Part shown: one piece after another, positions 19,841 to 27,102 of the stretch
Layout: the number at the start of each line of letters is the position of its first letter
Numbering within the stretch: the first letter of the stretch is position 1
From: Prochlorococcus sp. AG-347-I15
Lineage (GTDB): Bacteria > Cyanobacteriota > Cyanobacteriia > PCC-6307 > Cyanobiaceae
Direction of reading: 5' to 3'
DNA length: 64,000 nucleotides
NCBI GenBank assembly: GCA_003281585.1
Contig: QCBN01000002.1
Coordinates: forward strand, 62,001-126,000
The notes under the pieces: generated by a model
Seen by the model: only the letters and a program-made list of their open reading frames with translations
Database searches by the model: none
Told to the model about the DNA's origin: nothing
Made by a program: the position numbers and the translations under genes

Positions 19841-20203
19841 TTAATAATTTTTGCTCAATCTACAAGAATTACCCGAAATTTCTAACAAACCAGAAAGAAG
19901 TTCACCATCCAAAATAAATCGATAATTTTTAGAGTCCAATTTATCAGAAACGTTTTTAAATATTCCATGATCAATTCTTTTTACAAACCCTCTATTATCA
20001 GAAAGTTCATGTTCTATCCTGGATAGCCATAAAAGTCTATGATTTGGCTGCTTAGAAATTTCTATAGAATCTTGATTTAATAAAGGTAGTTTTAAAAATT
20101 TCCAAGTTAAACAATCTATCCCATTTTCAACAAGAAAATCATAATGAATATCTATAGCTATAGCAGAATAAACTTTATGTTCAAGCAAAACCCATTTATT
20201 CAT
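19841..20203 (-). CDS. Hypothetical protein, 120 residues
   Basis: I do not recognise this protein. It is soluble-looking, with no signal or membrane segment, and has a mixed alpha/beta pattern. A distinctive stretch is LLWLSRIEHELSDNRGFV near residues 58-75. It has 2 Cys, both away from any metal-site pattern. It lies upstream of smc on the same strand with an 82-bp gap, and downstream of a 51-residue membrane peptide gene. Coding bias resembles its neighbours, which supports it being real. Confidence 0.7.
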   Translation of the reverse strand: MNKWVLLEHKVYSAIAIDIHYDFLVENGIDCLTWKFLKLPLLNQDSIEISKQPNHRLLWLSRIEHELSDNRGFVKRIDHGIFKNVSDKLDSKNYRFILDGELLSGLLEISGNSCRLSKNY

Positions 20204-20285
20204 TATCTAGTTGATAAATAAATCGAATCTATTTTCAAAACAAAGTTGAGTACAGATATATTTTCTAAGAGATGTTTCCTGTTAT

Positions 20286-20441
20286 TTAATTACTTGCATC
20301 AGGAACAAATCTTAAAGCAATGAATAGCAAACTTCCAGCTCCAGCGATAGCTGCAGCTACTAATCCAAAATCTGTAGGGATTGTGCGAGATGCAAAAATT
20401 AATGATGAAAATGTAATATCCATGATGAAATTTAAACTCAT
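20286..20441 (-). CDS. Small hydrophobic membrane peptide, 51 residues
   Basis: A short frame from ATG at 20441 to TAA at 20286. An inner ATG at 20423 would give 45 residues starting MDITFSSLIF. The C-terminal half is one hydrophobic helix, LVAAAIAGAGSLLFIAL, followed by RFVPDASN. Size and helix pattern resemble the many one-helix thylakoid or membrane peptides of cyanobacteria, but I cannot match it to a named photosystem or cytochrome subunit. The 170 bp upstream hold no gene and probably contain promoters for this peptide and for the divergent gene at 20612. Confidence 0.65.
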   Translation of the reverse strand: MSLNFIMDITFSSLIFASRTIPTDFGLVAAAIAGAGSLLFIALRFVPDASN

Positions 20442-20611
20442 TTAATAAATTCAGTAATAGCTTAACAAAACCTTATTACAGAACAGAGTAGATAAATAAA
20501 ATGTAAATAAACATTTATATGTTTTTATTTTATATAAATCGCACAATTCTTTAGACAAGGGTTCCAAATTAAGAAAATAAGGTCTAATCTTAAAATAAAT
20601 ACGTTTTAATA

Positions 20612-21073
20612 ATGGAGACTTACCATCCTCCCAAAGATGTAGAAGAAAAAGAAAATAAATCTGATCTTCCTGAAAAAGAAGTTATCTTAGAAAAATGGTT
20701 ACTTGAAAAAATTGACAGTTTGATACCTCTAATAAAAGAAAAATGGCCTAATATTGCACAACAAACCCTTGAAGCCACAAAAGGGAGTATTGATGATTTA
20801 GTTGAAGTAATAGCTAGCCATAGTGGAACCTCAGCAATTGGAATAAAAAGCCAACTATTTGAAATCATAGATTCAATAAGAGAAAACAATTGGGAAATAT
20901 CAGAAAAAATTGAGCCTATTGAAAGTCAATTAGAAGAATTATTAGAAGAGCTTAACAATACACTTAGACCAAAAATTGAAAGTCCAATAAGAAAAAAACC
21001 ACTATTATCTATTGCTATTGCAGCTGGTATTGGTTTACTAATAGGAAGTCTCCTAAACAGTGGCAGAAAATAA
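20612..21073 (+). CDS. DUF883/YqjD-like membrane-anchored protein
   Basis: A 153-residue protein: about 125 hydrophilic, helical, Glu/Lys-rich residues, then a C-terminal glycine-rich transmembrane segment RKKPLLSIAIAAGIGLLIGSLL ending NSGRK. That Pro-then-glycine-zipper anchor is the hallmark of ElaB/YqjD (DUF883) proteins, which in E. coli tether ribosomes to the membrane in stationary phase. It differs from E. coli YqjD in having a longer soluble part. The next gene is a holin-like membrane protein, giving a yqjD-yqjE-like pair. Confidence 0.72.
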   Translation: METYHPPKDVEEKENKSDLPEKEVILEKWLLEKIDSLIPLIKEKWPNIAQQTLEATKGSIDDLVEVIASHSGTSAIGIKSQLFEIIDSIRENNWEISEKIEPIESQLEELLEELNNTLRPKIESPIRKKPLLSIAIAAGIGLLIGSLLNSGRK

Positions 21074-21074
21074 T

Positions 21075-21461
21075 ATGGAAAAACCAAAAAATAAAAACTT
21101 TGCAAATACAGCTTCCAGAATTTCAGCCATCGCAAGTTCGGTGATGGATTTGCATGTCAGAATAGCTCTTCAAGAAGTAGATAGAGAAAAAAGAAGATTA
21201 ATTAGTGGTGGAATATTTTTGGCAATTGGCAGCACATTATTATTATTAGTACTAATTTGCATCCATATTATTTTTTATCTTTTTCTAGCGAAATATAATA
21301 ACTGGAATATTGAATATAATTTATTACTAATAATATTTATCGATTTATTTCTTGCAGGCTTAAGTTTGAAGCTTGGAGGAAAATTAGCCAAAGGACCATA
21401 TCTTCCTCAAACATTAGAGGGATTAGGCAAGACAACAAAGGCCGTTTTAGGCAAAAAATAA
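21075..21461 (+). CDS. YqjE-like (phage holin family) two-helix membrane protein
   Basis: About 128 residues from ATG at 21075, one base after the preceding stop; a GTG at 21060 would add five residues and overlap the upstream gene by 14 bp. After a short soluble start (SRISAIASSVMDLHVRIALQEVDREKRR) come two hydrophobic helices, GIFLAIGSTLLLLVLICIHI and NLLLIIFIDLFLAGLSL. This is the layout of YqjE/putative holin superfamily III proteins that partner YqjD-type genes. There is no phage context, so a lytic role is unlikely. It is convergent with the methyltransferase gene by 1 bp. Confidence 0.75.
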   Translation: MEKPKNKNFANTASRISAIASSVMDLHVRIALQEVDREKRRLISGGIFLAIGSTLLLLVLICIHIIFYLFLAKYNNWNIEYNLLLIIFIDLFLAGLSLKLGGKLAKGPYLPQTLEGLGKTTKAVLGKK

Positions 21462-21462
21462 A

Positions 21463-22587
21463 TTACCTAATTAAATACTTTATCCATCTACAATCTATCC
21501 CCCCATTACTAACAGGAATTTTCAATGAAGATTTCATTTTCAAATATTGTGTTAGTTTTGGATTTCCACTTAGCAGCCAAAATTCCCAACCTGAAAAATT
21601 ATTCTTTAGGAAGATTCCCATTTGTTCATATAAACAAATCAATTCATTTTCGTCCCCTAGTTTTTTGCCGTATGGAGGATTACATATGATCATCCCCGGT
21701 GTGCAACTTAATTGGAGTGCTAAAAAATCATTATTTATAAGCTCAATATAATTTTCGAGTCCAGCTAATGATATGTTTACATTCGCCTGCTCAAAAACCT
21801 TTTTATTAATTTCACACCCTATTATTGTTGGTAATTTTTCATAATTTATAATTTTATTTTTTGCCTTATTTTTTTCATTAAGATAAATATCTTTCCTAAA
21901 GTCCAACCAATTCTCAAAAAGATATACTTGATCAATATTTATGGGAACTCGAAGGAATTGGTTGACTGCCTCAATTAAAAAAGTTCCCGAGCCACACATA
22001 AAATCTATTAATGGAACTTGGCCATTCCATTGAGTCATATTTATCAATCCAGAAGCTAAATTTTCTTTTAATGGCGCATTTCCAATTGCGGGTCTATAGC
22101 CTCTTTTGTGCAAGCTTTCTAAGCTGCTTTGAAGACTGAGAATTGCTTTATTATTATTTAAATGCAGATGAATTATAAAATCAGGATTATCTAGAGAAAT
22201 ATTTGATCTTTTATTCCAAACTGCCTGTTGCAAATCAGTTATAGAATTTTTTACTTCAAGAGCAGTGAAATGAGAATGACTTAAAGAAGATGTTCTCCCA
22301 GTTACTTGAACATTGAACGTTTTATCAAAGTGCAACCAATTTAACCAGTCAAATGAATCTCTAACCCCCGCATATAAAGATCGCTTGTCATAGCAATTAA
22401 AACTTGCAATTTTTCTATAAAAACGAAAAGCTAATCTGGAATAGAAATGAACTCTATAAAAAGTTTCAAAATCACATTCAAAATTAATAAATCTTTTATA
22501 AGTATTAATATTAAAGCCGCCTAAATTTGAAATTTCTTCTGCTAAAGATTTCTCTAGTCCCTCCGGAGATGATGCCACTACATTCAT
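21463..22587 (-). CDS. THUMP-domain rRNA (guanine-N2)-methyltransferase, RlmL/RlmK-N type
   Basis: A 374-residue RNA methyltransferase. The N-terminal about 150 residues form a ferredoxin-like plus THUMP region (FNVQVTGRTSSLSHSHF). The catalytic domain has the SAM site LIDFMCGSGTFLIEA and the catalytic NPPYGKK starting at Asn303. This arrangement matches the COG0116 family that methylates a guanine of 23S rRNA, such as position 2445 in E. coli. It corresponds to the first domain of bifunctional E. coli RlmKL; the RlmK part is absent, as is common. Exact target position is inferred. Confidence 0.9.
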   Translation of the reverse strand: MNVVASSPEGLEKSLAEEISNLGGFNINTYKRFINFECDFETFYRVHFYSRLAFRFYRKIASFNCYDKRSLYAGVRDSFDWLNWLHFDKTFNVQVTGRTSSLSHSHFTALEVKNSITDLQQAVWNKRSNISLDNPDFIIHLHLNNNKAILSLQSSLESLHKRGYRPAIGNAPLKENLASGLINMTQWNGQVPLIDFMCGSGTFLIEAVNQFLRVPINIDQVYLFENWLDFRKDIYLNEKNKAKNKIINYEKLPTIIGCEINKKVFEQANVNISLAGLENYIELINNDFLALQLSCTPGMIICNPPYGKKLGDENELICLYEQMGIFLKNNFSGWEFWLLSGNPKLTQYLKMKSSLKIPVSNGGIDCRWIKYLIR

Positions 22588-22654
22588 ATACGATAAAACT
22601 TAATAAAAAAACTATTCAATAACCATTTTGCCTGTCAGAATATAAATGTCCAAT

Positions 22655-22915
22655 TGGACTAGGTGATCTCAACCGATGTTTCGGACAGCGGTTCGATTCC
22701 GCTCAACTCCACTATTTGGGGTTGCAATGGTTTCGACGGGGCATAAGGAAGGTAACTGAAGCCGGCTCGGTTAGAGCAAAAACACAAATGCTAACAAAAT
22801 CGTTAGTTTCTCCCGTCAAACAGCACCAGTTGCTGCTTGATCATAAAGGAGATGGGGTTATATCAGCCTTATCAACCAAATGATACAAGGAGTCTGGAAG
22901 GACTCCACTTTTTTA
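22655..22915 (+). ncRNA. ssrA: Circularly permuted two-piece tmRNA (ssrA)
   Basis: Rescues stalled ribosomes by trans-translation. The gene is permuted: the acceptor piece comes first, ending at CAACTCC-A (22704-22711) after a T arm GCGGTTCGATTCCGC. Six bases (CTATTT) then separate it from the coding piece that begins GGGGTTG at 22718. GGGGTTG pairs with CAACTCC, including a G3-U pair, the alanine identity element. The tag frame at 22793-22840 reads (A)NKIVSFSRQTAPVAA with TGA next. CCA is not encoded. The 5' limit of the acceptor piece is approximate. Permuted two-piece tmRNA is known in Prochlorococcus and marine Synechococcus. Confidence 0.95.
22889..22914 (+). terminator. ssrA: Probable intrinsic terminator / 3' end of ssrA
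   Basis: GGAGTC (22889-22894) and GACTCC (22901-22906) form a 6-bp stem with a 6-nt loop, followed by ACTTTTTT. It may double as the last helix of the tmRNA coding piece. Confidence 0.65.
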
Positions 22916-23070
22916 AAATAACTAAGAAGTTGTAATAGATAATTTATTAGTGTGTAAATATTGCTGCAAATGCTTGTATTAAAAAGAATTTTTTTAATTT
23001 TATAAGTATAAATACTGAGAAGATAAGTTTTAAATTAATTTATCTTATTAAAAATATCGAATCTTGCAAA

Positions 23071-23208
23071 ATGGAATCTAATAAAAAACTGAATGACTTG
23101 ATAATAAATCTCAAACCAAAAGTTATTAGATTCACTGGCGAAAAATTTCCAAATGAACTATGGAATAGTGGTTGTCAAATAAAAAAAAATAAGAAAATAT
23201 CTAGCTAA
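23071..23208 (+). CDS. Small hypothetical protein, 45 residues
   Basis: An ATG at 23071 opens a 45-codon frame ending TAA at 23208. The product is basic and hydrophilic (LKPKVIRFTGEKFPNELWN in its middle, ending KKNKKISS), with no membrane segment. It sits alone downstream of ssrA and 8 bp from the convergent aldo/keto reductase stop. Codon choice resembles nearby genes, but a frame this short could arise by chance. The 155 bp between the ssrA terminator and this frame hold nothing I can identify except AT-rich sequence that could carry its promoter. Confidence 0.5.
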   Translation: MESNKKLNDLIINLKPKVIRFTGEKFPNELWNSGCQIKKNKKISS

Positions 23209-23216
23209 AAATTTAA

Positions 23217-24179
23217 TTAAATGCTTGAAAAAGGATTTTTAGGCATTTTTTTTAAACATTTTTTTGAGAATTCCTGAAGTACTTTAAATTCGCTTTTATT
23301 TAAATTCCACTTGAATACATTCGATACATCTATAACTTGAGATTTTTTTCGCATTCCAACGAGCGGAATAGCTCCTTGATAACAACACCAATTAATTGCT
23401 ACTTGCGCTTGGGAAACTGATCTTTGATTTGCAATTCTTTTTAAACACCTCCGTAATTCATATGTTGGTTTTTTATAGTTTTCAAATAATGCATTGCGAA
23501 TAAAACTTTTTTCTTTATTCTCTTCTTTATCTGGATCAATACAAAGTATTCCAAAGGACAAAGGACTATAAGCAAAGAAATCAATATTATTTTCGTCGCA
23601 AATTTTTTTTACCTGATATTGTTTTCCTAAATCGGGAGCGAGCAAAGAAAACTGTATCTGAACACTCTTTAAGCTCTGATCTCTTTTTGCTAAGAAATTA
23701 ATTAATTTCATCAATCTTTTAGGGCCTATATTTGATAAGCCTATTTGAAAATCAAAGCCTTCATCTTTTAAATCGCAAAGATTATTCAAAAGCCCTAATT
23801 CCTGCCAAGGATTGTATTTTGCAGTAGACCAATGTAATTGCACTATATCTAAATTGTTATTAAGTCTTTCTAAACTTTTCAAAAAAGGTTTATTAAAACC
23901 TCTTTTACCTATTCTCCAGGGATAAGGTGCAAGTTTGGTTGCTACTTGAATTCTTTTTTTCTTTGCTAAAGGAGTATTTAGTAAAAATTTTCCTATCAAC
24001 AATTCACTTCTACCCTGAAGATTACCAGTACCGTAAGAATCTGCAGTATCAATTAGATCAAAACCTCTTCGTAACGCTTCATCATATGTCTCACGTAAAT
24101 CATCGTCATTTGTAGATTGGTAATTCCAGAAAAGCTTATTCCCCCAAGACCACGTACCCAATCCAATTCTTTTCTTCAC
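23217..24179 (-). CDS. Aldo/keto reductase family oxidoreductase
   Basis: A 320-residue NADPH-dependent TIM-barrel oxidoreductase. The catalytic set is visible: Asp44 and Tyr49 in DLIDTADSYG, a lysine in QVATKLAPYP, and a histidine in IVQLHWSTA. A C-terminal GMRKKSQV segment fits the cofactor phosphate site. Substrate is not predictable from sequence; cyanobacterial relatives reduce various aldehydes. Single gene, divergent from the ParA-like gene over a 150-bp AT-rich spacer. Confidence 0.9.
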   Translation of the reverse strand: MKKRIGLGTWSWGNKLFWNYQSTNDDDLRETYDEALRRGFDLIDTADSYGTGNLQGRSELLIGKFLLNTPLAKKKRIQVATKLAPYPWRIGKRGFNKPFLKSLERLNNNLDIVQLHWSTAKYNPWQELGLLNNLCDLKDEGFDFQIGLSNIGPKRLMKLINFLAKRDQSLKSVQIQFSLLAPDLGKQYQVKKICDENNIDFFAYSPLSFGILCIDPDKEENKEKSFIRNALFENYKKPTYELRRCLKRIANQRSVSQAQVAINWCCYQGAIPLVGMRKKSQVIDVSNVFKWNLNKSEFKVLQEFSKKCLKKMPKNPFSSI

Positions 24180-24329
24180 TAGCCAATTTAAACAAGGAAC
24201 TTTATAAGGTTATCTAAAAACATTAACTTATTTAAAATATTTCAAAAAATAAGTTTTCAAGCATTAAAAATCAATATCTCTTGACATTAAGAAATTATTC
24301 TCCAAAGTAAGAGAAATAAAAATAAAAAA

Positions 24330-25001
24330 TTGTTCATTACCGTTTGCGGACAAAAAGGGGGGGTGGCCAAGACCTGTACAAGCATTCACCTTGCTAGTGT
24401 TTGGCATTCTGAAGGTAAAAAAGTTTGCATAGTCGATGCCGACAAGAATAGATCTGCGTTAGCATACGCATCAAGAGGCAATCTTCCATTTCCAGTTTTC
24501 CCCGTCAATTCAGCTGCTAAAGCATCAAGATCGTCAGAAATTGTAATAACTGATGGCCAGGCTAGCAGTGATCAAGAAGAACTTAAACACTTAGCGTATG
24601 GTTCAGATTTAGTTATCTTACCTACAACTGCAAAAGCAAGATCTGTAGAATTAACTGTTGAACTAGCTAATTTATTAAGCAACTTAAAAGTTAACCATGC
24701 TGTAGTAATAGTAAAAGTTGATTTTAGACAGCAAAAAGCAGCTCAACAAGCCAAAGCAGCTCTAGAAAATTTTGGTTTGTATGTTTTTGATACATTTATA
24801 CCATTACTTTCAGCATTTGATAAAGCAGAAGCCTCTGGCAATGCTGTATTTGAAGCTGTAGACGATTTAGGGAGATCAGATCCTCGTCGAATGACGGGCT
24901 GGTCTGCTTATTGTTCAATTGCCTCACAAATTCCATGCCTGATTTCGAAGCCCTCATCCGACACCAACAACTTAAACAACCAACAACCAATCAGCGCTTA
25001 A
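24330..25001 (+). CDS. Orphan ParA/MinD-superfamily ATPase
   Basis: A 223-residue P-loop ATPase with the deviant Walker A KGGVAKT at residues 9-15, whose extra lysine (Lys9) supports dimerisation on ATP. VDADKNRSA near residue 38 replaces the more usual DADPQ. ParA relatives position plasmids, chromosomes, carboxysomes or membrane complexes. No parB, mcdB or minE lies nearby. The start is TTG at 24330; no ATG gives an intact P-loop. Its last about 22 codons overlap in another frame the start of a small membrane protein gene, suggesting coupled expression. The cargo is unknown; carboxysome positioning is one possibility, not shown. Confidence 0.85.
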   Translation: MFITVCGQKGGVAKTCTSIHLASVWHSEGKKVCIVDADKNRSALAYASRGNLPFPVFPVNSAAKASRSSEIVITDGQASSDQEELKHLAYGSDLVILPTTAKARSVELTVELANLLSNLKVNHAVVIVKVDFRQQKAAQQAKAALENFGLYVFDTFIPLLSAFDKAEASGNAVFEAVDDLGRSDPRRMTGWSAYCSIASQIPCLISKPSSDTNNLNNQQPISA

Positions 25002-25174
25002 AAGTAGTTGATTCTCCTAATTTTGAAGGAAAAAACGAAGAAGCAATAATTAGACAATCAAGATTATTAGTAAATTTTTTTGGAGGTTTTATAGGCTCTG
25101 TCATTGGAACTTTAACAATACTGTTTCTTTATACGAATGAATATCTACCATTAGATTTACTTAAACTTAAGTAG
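24935..25174 (+). CDS. Small membrane protein overlapping the ParA-like gene
   Basis: A 79-residue protein from ATG at 24935 (MPDFEALIRHQQLKQP). The first 50 residues are polar; a transmembrane helix, LVNFFGGFIGSVIGTLTILFLY, follows, then a short charged end. The frame overlaps the ParA-like coding end by 67 bp and its stop overlaps the convergent argJ end by 8 bp. An earlier in-frame ATG at 24911 is possible but less likely. I do not recognise it. Tight overlap suggests it might be a membrane partner of the ATPase; this is inference from position only. Confidence 0.68.
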   Translation: MPDFEALIRHQQLKQPTTNQRLKVVDSPNFEGKNEEAIIRQSRLLVNFFGGFIGSVIGTLTILFLYTNEYLPLDLLKLK

Positions 25175-26405
25175 TATATTCGCTATTTATTTCAACATAT
25201 TTTTTAGAAAGATCGCACCCCCAAGCTGTGCCTTTCGATTCGCCAGAATTTAGATTAATTATAATTTTTACAATATCATCTACTAAATATCTACCTTTCA
25301 TTCTGGACTTAATATATTCTGTGACTTTTTGTGGATCATATTTATTTAACTTGCCGTTTTCCAAAATCTGAGCGTTTCCTATATACAGGTCAACGTCATT
25401 TAAATTAAATTTAACTCCAGAATTTCCTGCAGCAGAAATGATTCGTCCCCAATTCGGATCACAACCATGTATCGCAGTTTTTACCAAGGCAGAATTACAA
25501 ATAGATTTCGCGAGCATAATTGCATCATCTGTATTTTTTGCTCCTCGAACCAAAACTTCTAATAAACAATTTGCTCCCTCTCCATCCCTTGCAATATTTT
25601 TTGCCAATTTCTGACATACAATATCAATCCCTTGTTGGATAATTGGAAAAAATCTTTTTTCAATTTTCTCTCCTGCATTTATTCCAACAAAAGAATCATT
25701 TGTGCTTGTCTCTCCATCAACTGATATTGCATTAAAAGATTTTTGAACCGCAATAGCAATCATTTTGTCCCATTCTTCTTTTTGGATACCCACATCACAG
25801 GTTAGAAAAGCAAGCATTGTAGCCATGTTGGGGTAAATCATTCCTGAACCTTTTGCAAATCCTGCTATTTTTATTTTTCTACCTTGAATAATCGTCTCTA
25901 TTGACACTTTTTTCAAAGTCAAATCAGTAGTTAAAATTGCTTCTGCTGCATTTGCAAAATTATTACCCTTTAAATCACTAACTAAATTCGGTAAATTTTT
26001 TACTAAACTATTTATTTGTATTGGAACACCAATTACACCAGTTGAGCACATTAAAACTTCTTCTTCTTTTATTCCTAAAAGTTCTGCAATCTTTCCTGTA
26101 GCAATTTGAAAATGTTGAATGCCAAGATTTCCTGTACATGCATTTGCTTGACCAGAATTAATTAGTATTGCTCTTACAAAACCTGAAGTTGTTTTAATCC
26201 TTTCCTCACAAATATCCACACAAGAAGCTCGAACTATTGATTGAGTAAACATCCCACTAAAAATACTTCCTTCTGGAGCGAGTATTAGTGCTAAATCTTT
26301 TTTATTAGAAGCTTTTAAACCAGCAGATATCCCAGCAAAAAGAAACCCCTTGGGTGTTACCTTACTGTCATTAACAAACGACCAATTGGAATCTACCTGG
26401 CTCAA
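25167..26405 (-). CDS. argJ: Bifunctional ornithine acetyltransferase / N-acetylglutamate synthase ArgJ
   Basis: Transfers the acetyl group from N-acetylornithine to glutamate, recycling it in arginine synthesis. The 412-residue precursor shows the autocleavage motif GSGMIYPNMATMLAF with the nucleophile Thr196, which becomes the N-terminus of the beta chain. The C-terminal end (GTAWGCDLSKKYVEIN) is typical. The start is TTG at 26405: an in-frame stop lies only a few codons upstream and the ATG at 26427 is out of frame. Whether it is bifunctional or transferase-only cannot be told. Confidence 0.95.
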   Translation of the reverse strand: MSQVDSNWSFVNDSKVTPKGFLFAGISAGLKASNKKDLALILAPEGSIFSGMFTQSIVRASCVDICEERIKTTSGFVRAILINSGQANACTGNLGIQHFQIATGKIAELLGIKEEEVLMCSTGVIGVPIQINSLVKNLPNLVSDLKGNNFANAAEAILTTDLTLKKVSIETIIQGRKIKIAGFAKGSGMIYPNMATMLAFLTCDVGIQKEEWDKMIAIAVQKSFNAISVDGETSTNDSFVGINAGEKIEKRFFPIIQQGIDIVCQKLAKNIARDGEGANCLLEVLVRGAKNTDDAIMLAKSICNSALVKTAIHGCDPNWGRIISAAGNSGVKFNLNDVDLYIGNAQILENGKLNKYDPQKVTEYIKSRMKGRYLVDDIVKIIINLNSGESKGTAWGCDLSKKYVEINSEYTT

Positions 26406-26481
26406 ACTTTTTGGTATTTAAATTCATACTAACTACTCTTTAATACATAAGAAACAAAGTAATTAGATTATTATTAATTAT

Positions 26482-27099
26482 ATGGATATTCTTCAAAAAT
26501 TAAAAAACAATCAAAGAAGGATTGGTTTAACAGGAGGTATTGCAAGTGGGAAGACAACCATAACTAATTACATTAGAAAACATAAAAACATACCAATATT
26601 AGATGCTGATCATTTTTCAAGAGAATTAATCAAACCAAACACATATGGATATAAGAAAATTTTAGATTATTTTGGAAATAAAATTATTGATAATAAGAGC
26701 AATTCAGAAAGGGAAATAAACAGAAAACTGTTAAGGAACATTATTTTTAAACATTCACCAAGCAAGGAATGGATTGAAAAACTACTTCACCCCTTAATTA
26801 AAGAAAGAATGATAGAAGAATGCAGTCAATACAAAAATAATCAAACTATAGTATTGGTTATTCCATTATTGTTTGAAGCAAATTTTGAAGATATTTGCAC
26901 TGAAATATGGTTAGTTAAATGTCCTAAAGAACTACAAAAAAACAGACTTATCACAAGAGATAAAATTAGCGAAAAAGAAGCATATGAATTGATAAATTTC
27001 CAATTAAGTTTTGAAGAAAAGAGAAAATTCTCAGATATTATATTAGAAAATTCGGATGATAAAAATAAATGGATCAATACGATAAAAGAGCTTCTTTAA
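26482..27099 (+). CDS. coaE: Dephospho-CoA kinase
   Basis: Catalyses the last step of coenzyme A synthesis, phosphorylating the 3' hydroxyl of dephospho-CoA. The 205-residue protein has the P-loop TGGIASGKTT at 17-26, LDADHFSRELI just after it, and the lid/substrate part VLVIPLLFEANFED. Length is normal. It is convergent with gatB (3 bp between stops) and divergent from argJ over 76 bp. Confidence 0.95.
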   Translation: MDILQKLKNNQRRIGLTGGIASGKTTITNYIRKHKNIPILDADHFSRELIKPNTYGYKKILDYFGNKIIDNKSNSEREINRKLLRNIIFKHSPSKEWIEKLLHPLIKERMIEECSQYKNNQTIVLVIPLLFEANFEDICTEIWLVKCPKELQKNRLITRDKISEKEAYELINFQLSFEEKRKFSDIILENSDDKNKWINTIKELL

Positions 27100-27102
27100 G
27101 CT

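Noticed and set aside
21075-21461. Phage holin
   Set aside because: No endolysin or phage gene is adjacent; the pairing with a DUF883-like protein fits YqjE instead.
22655-22711. Partial ordinary tRNA (T arm and acceptor end)
   Set aside because: There is no matching 5' acceptor strand or anticodon arm upstream; the 5' strand GGGGTTG lies downstream, so it is the acceptor piece of the permuted tmRNA.
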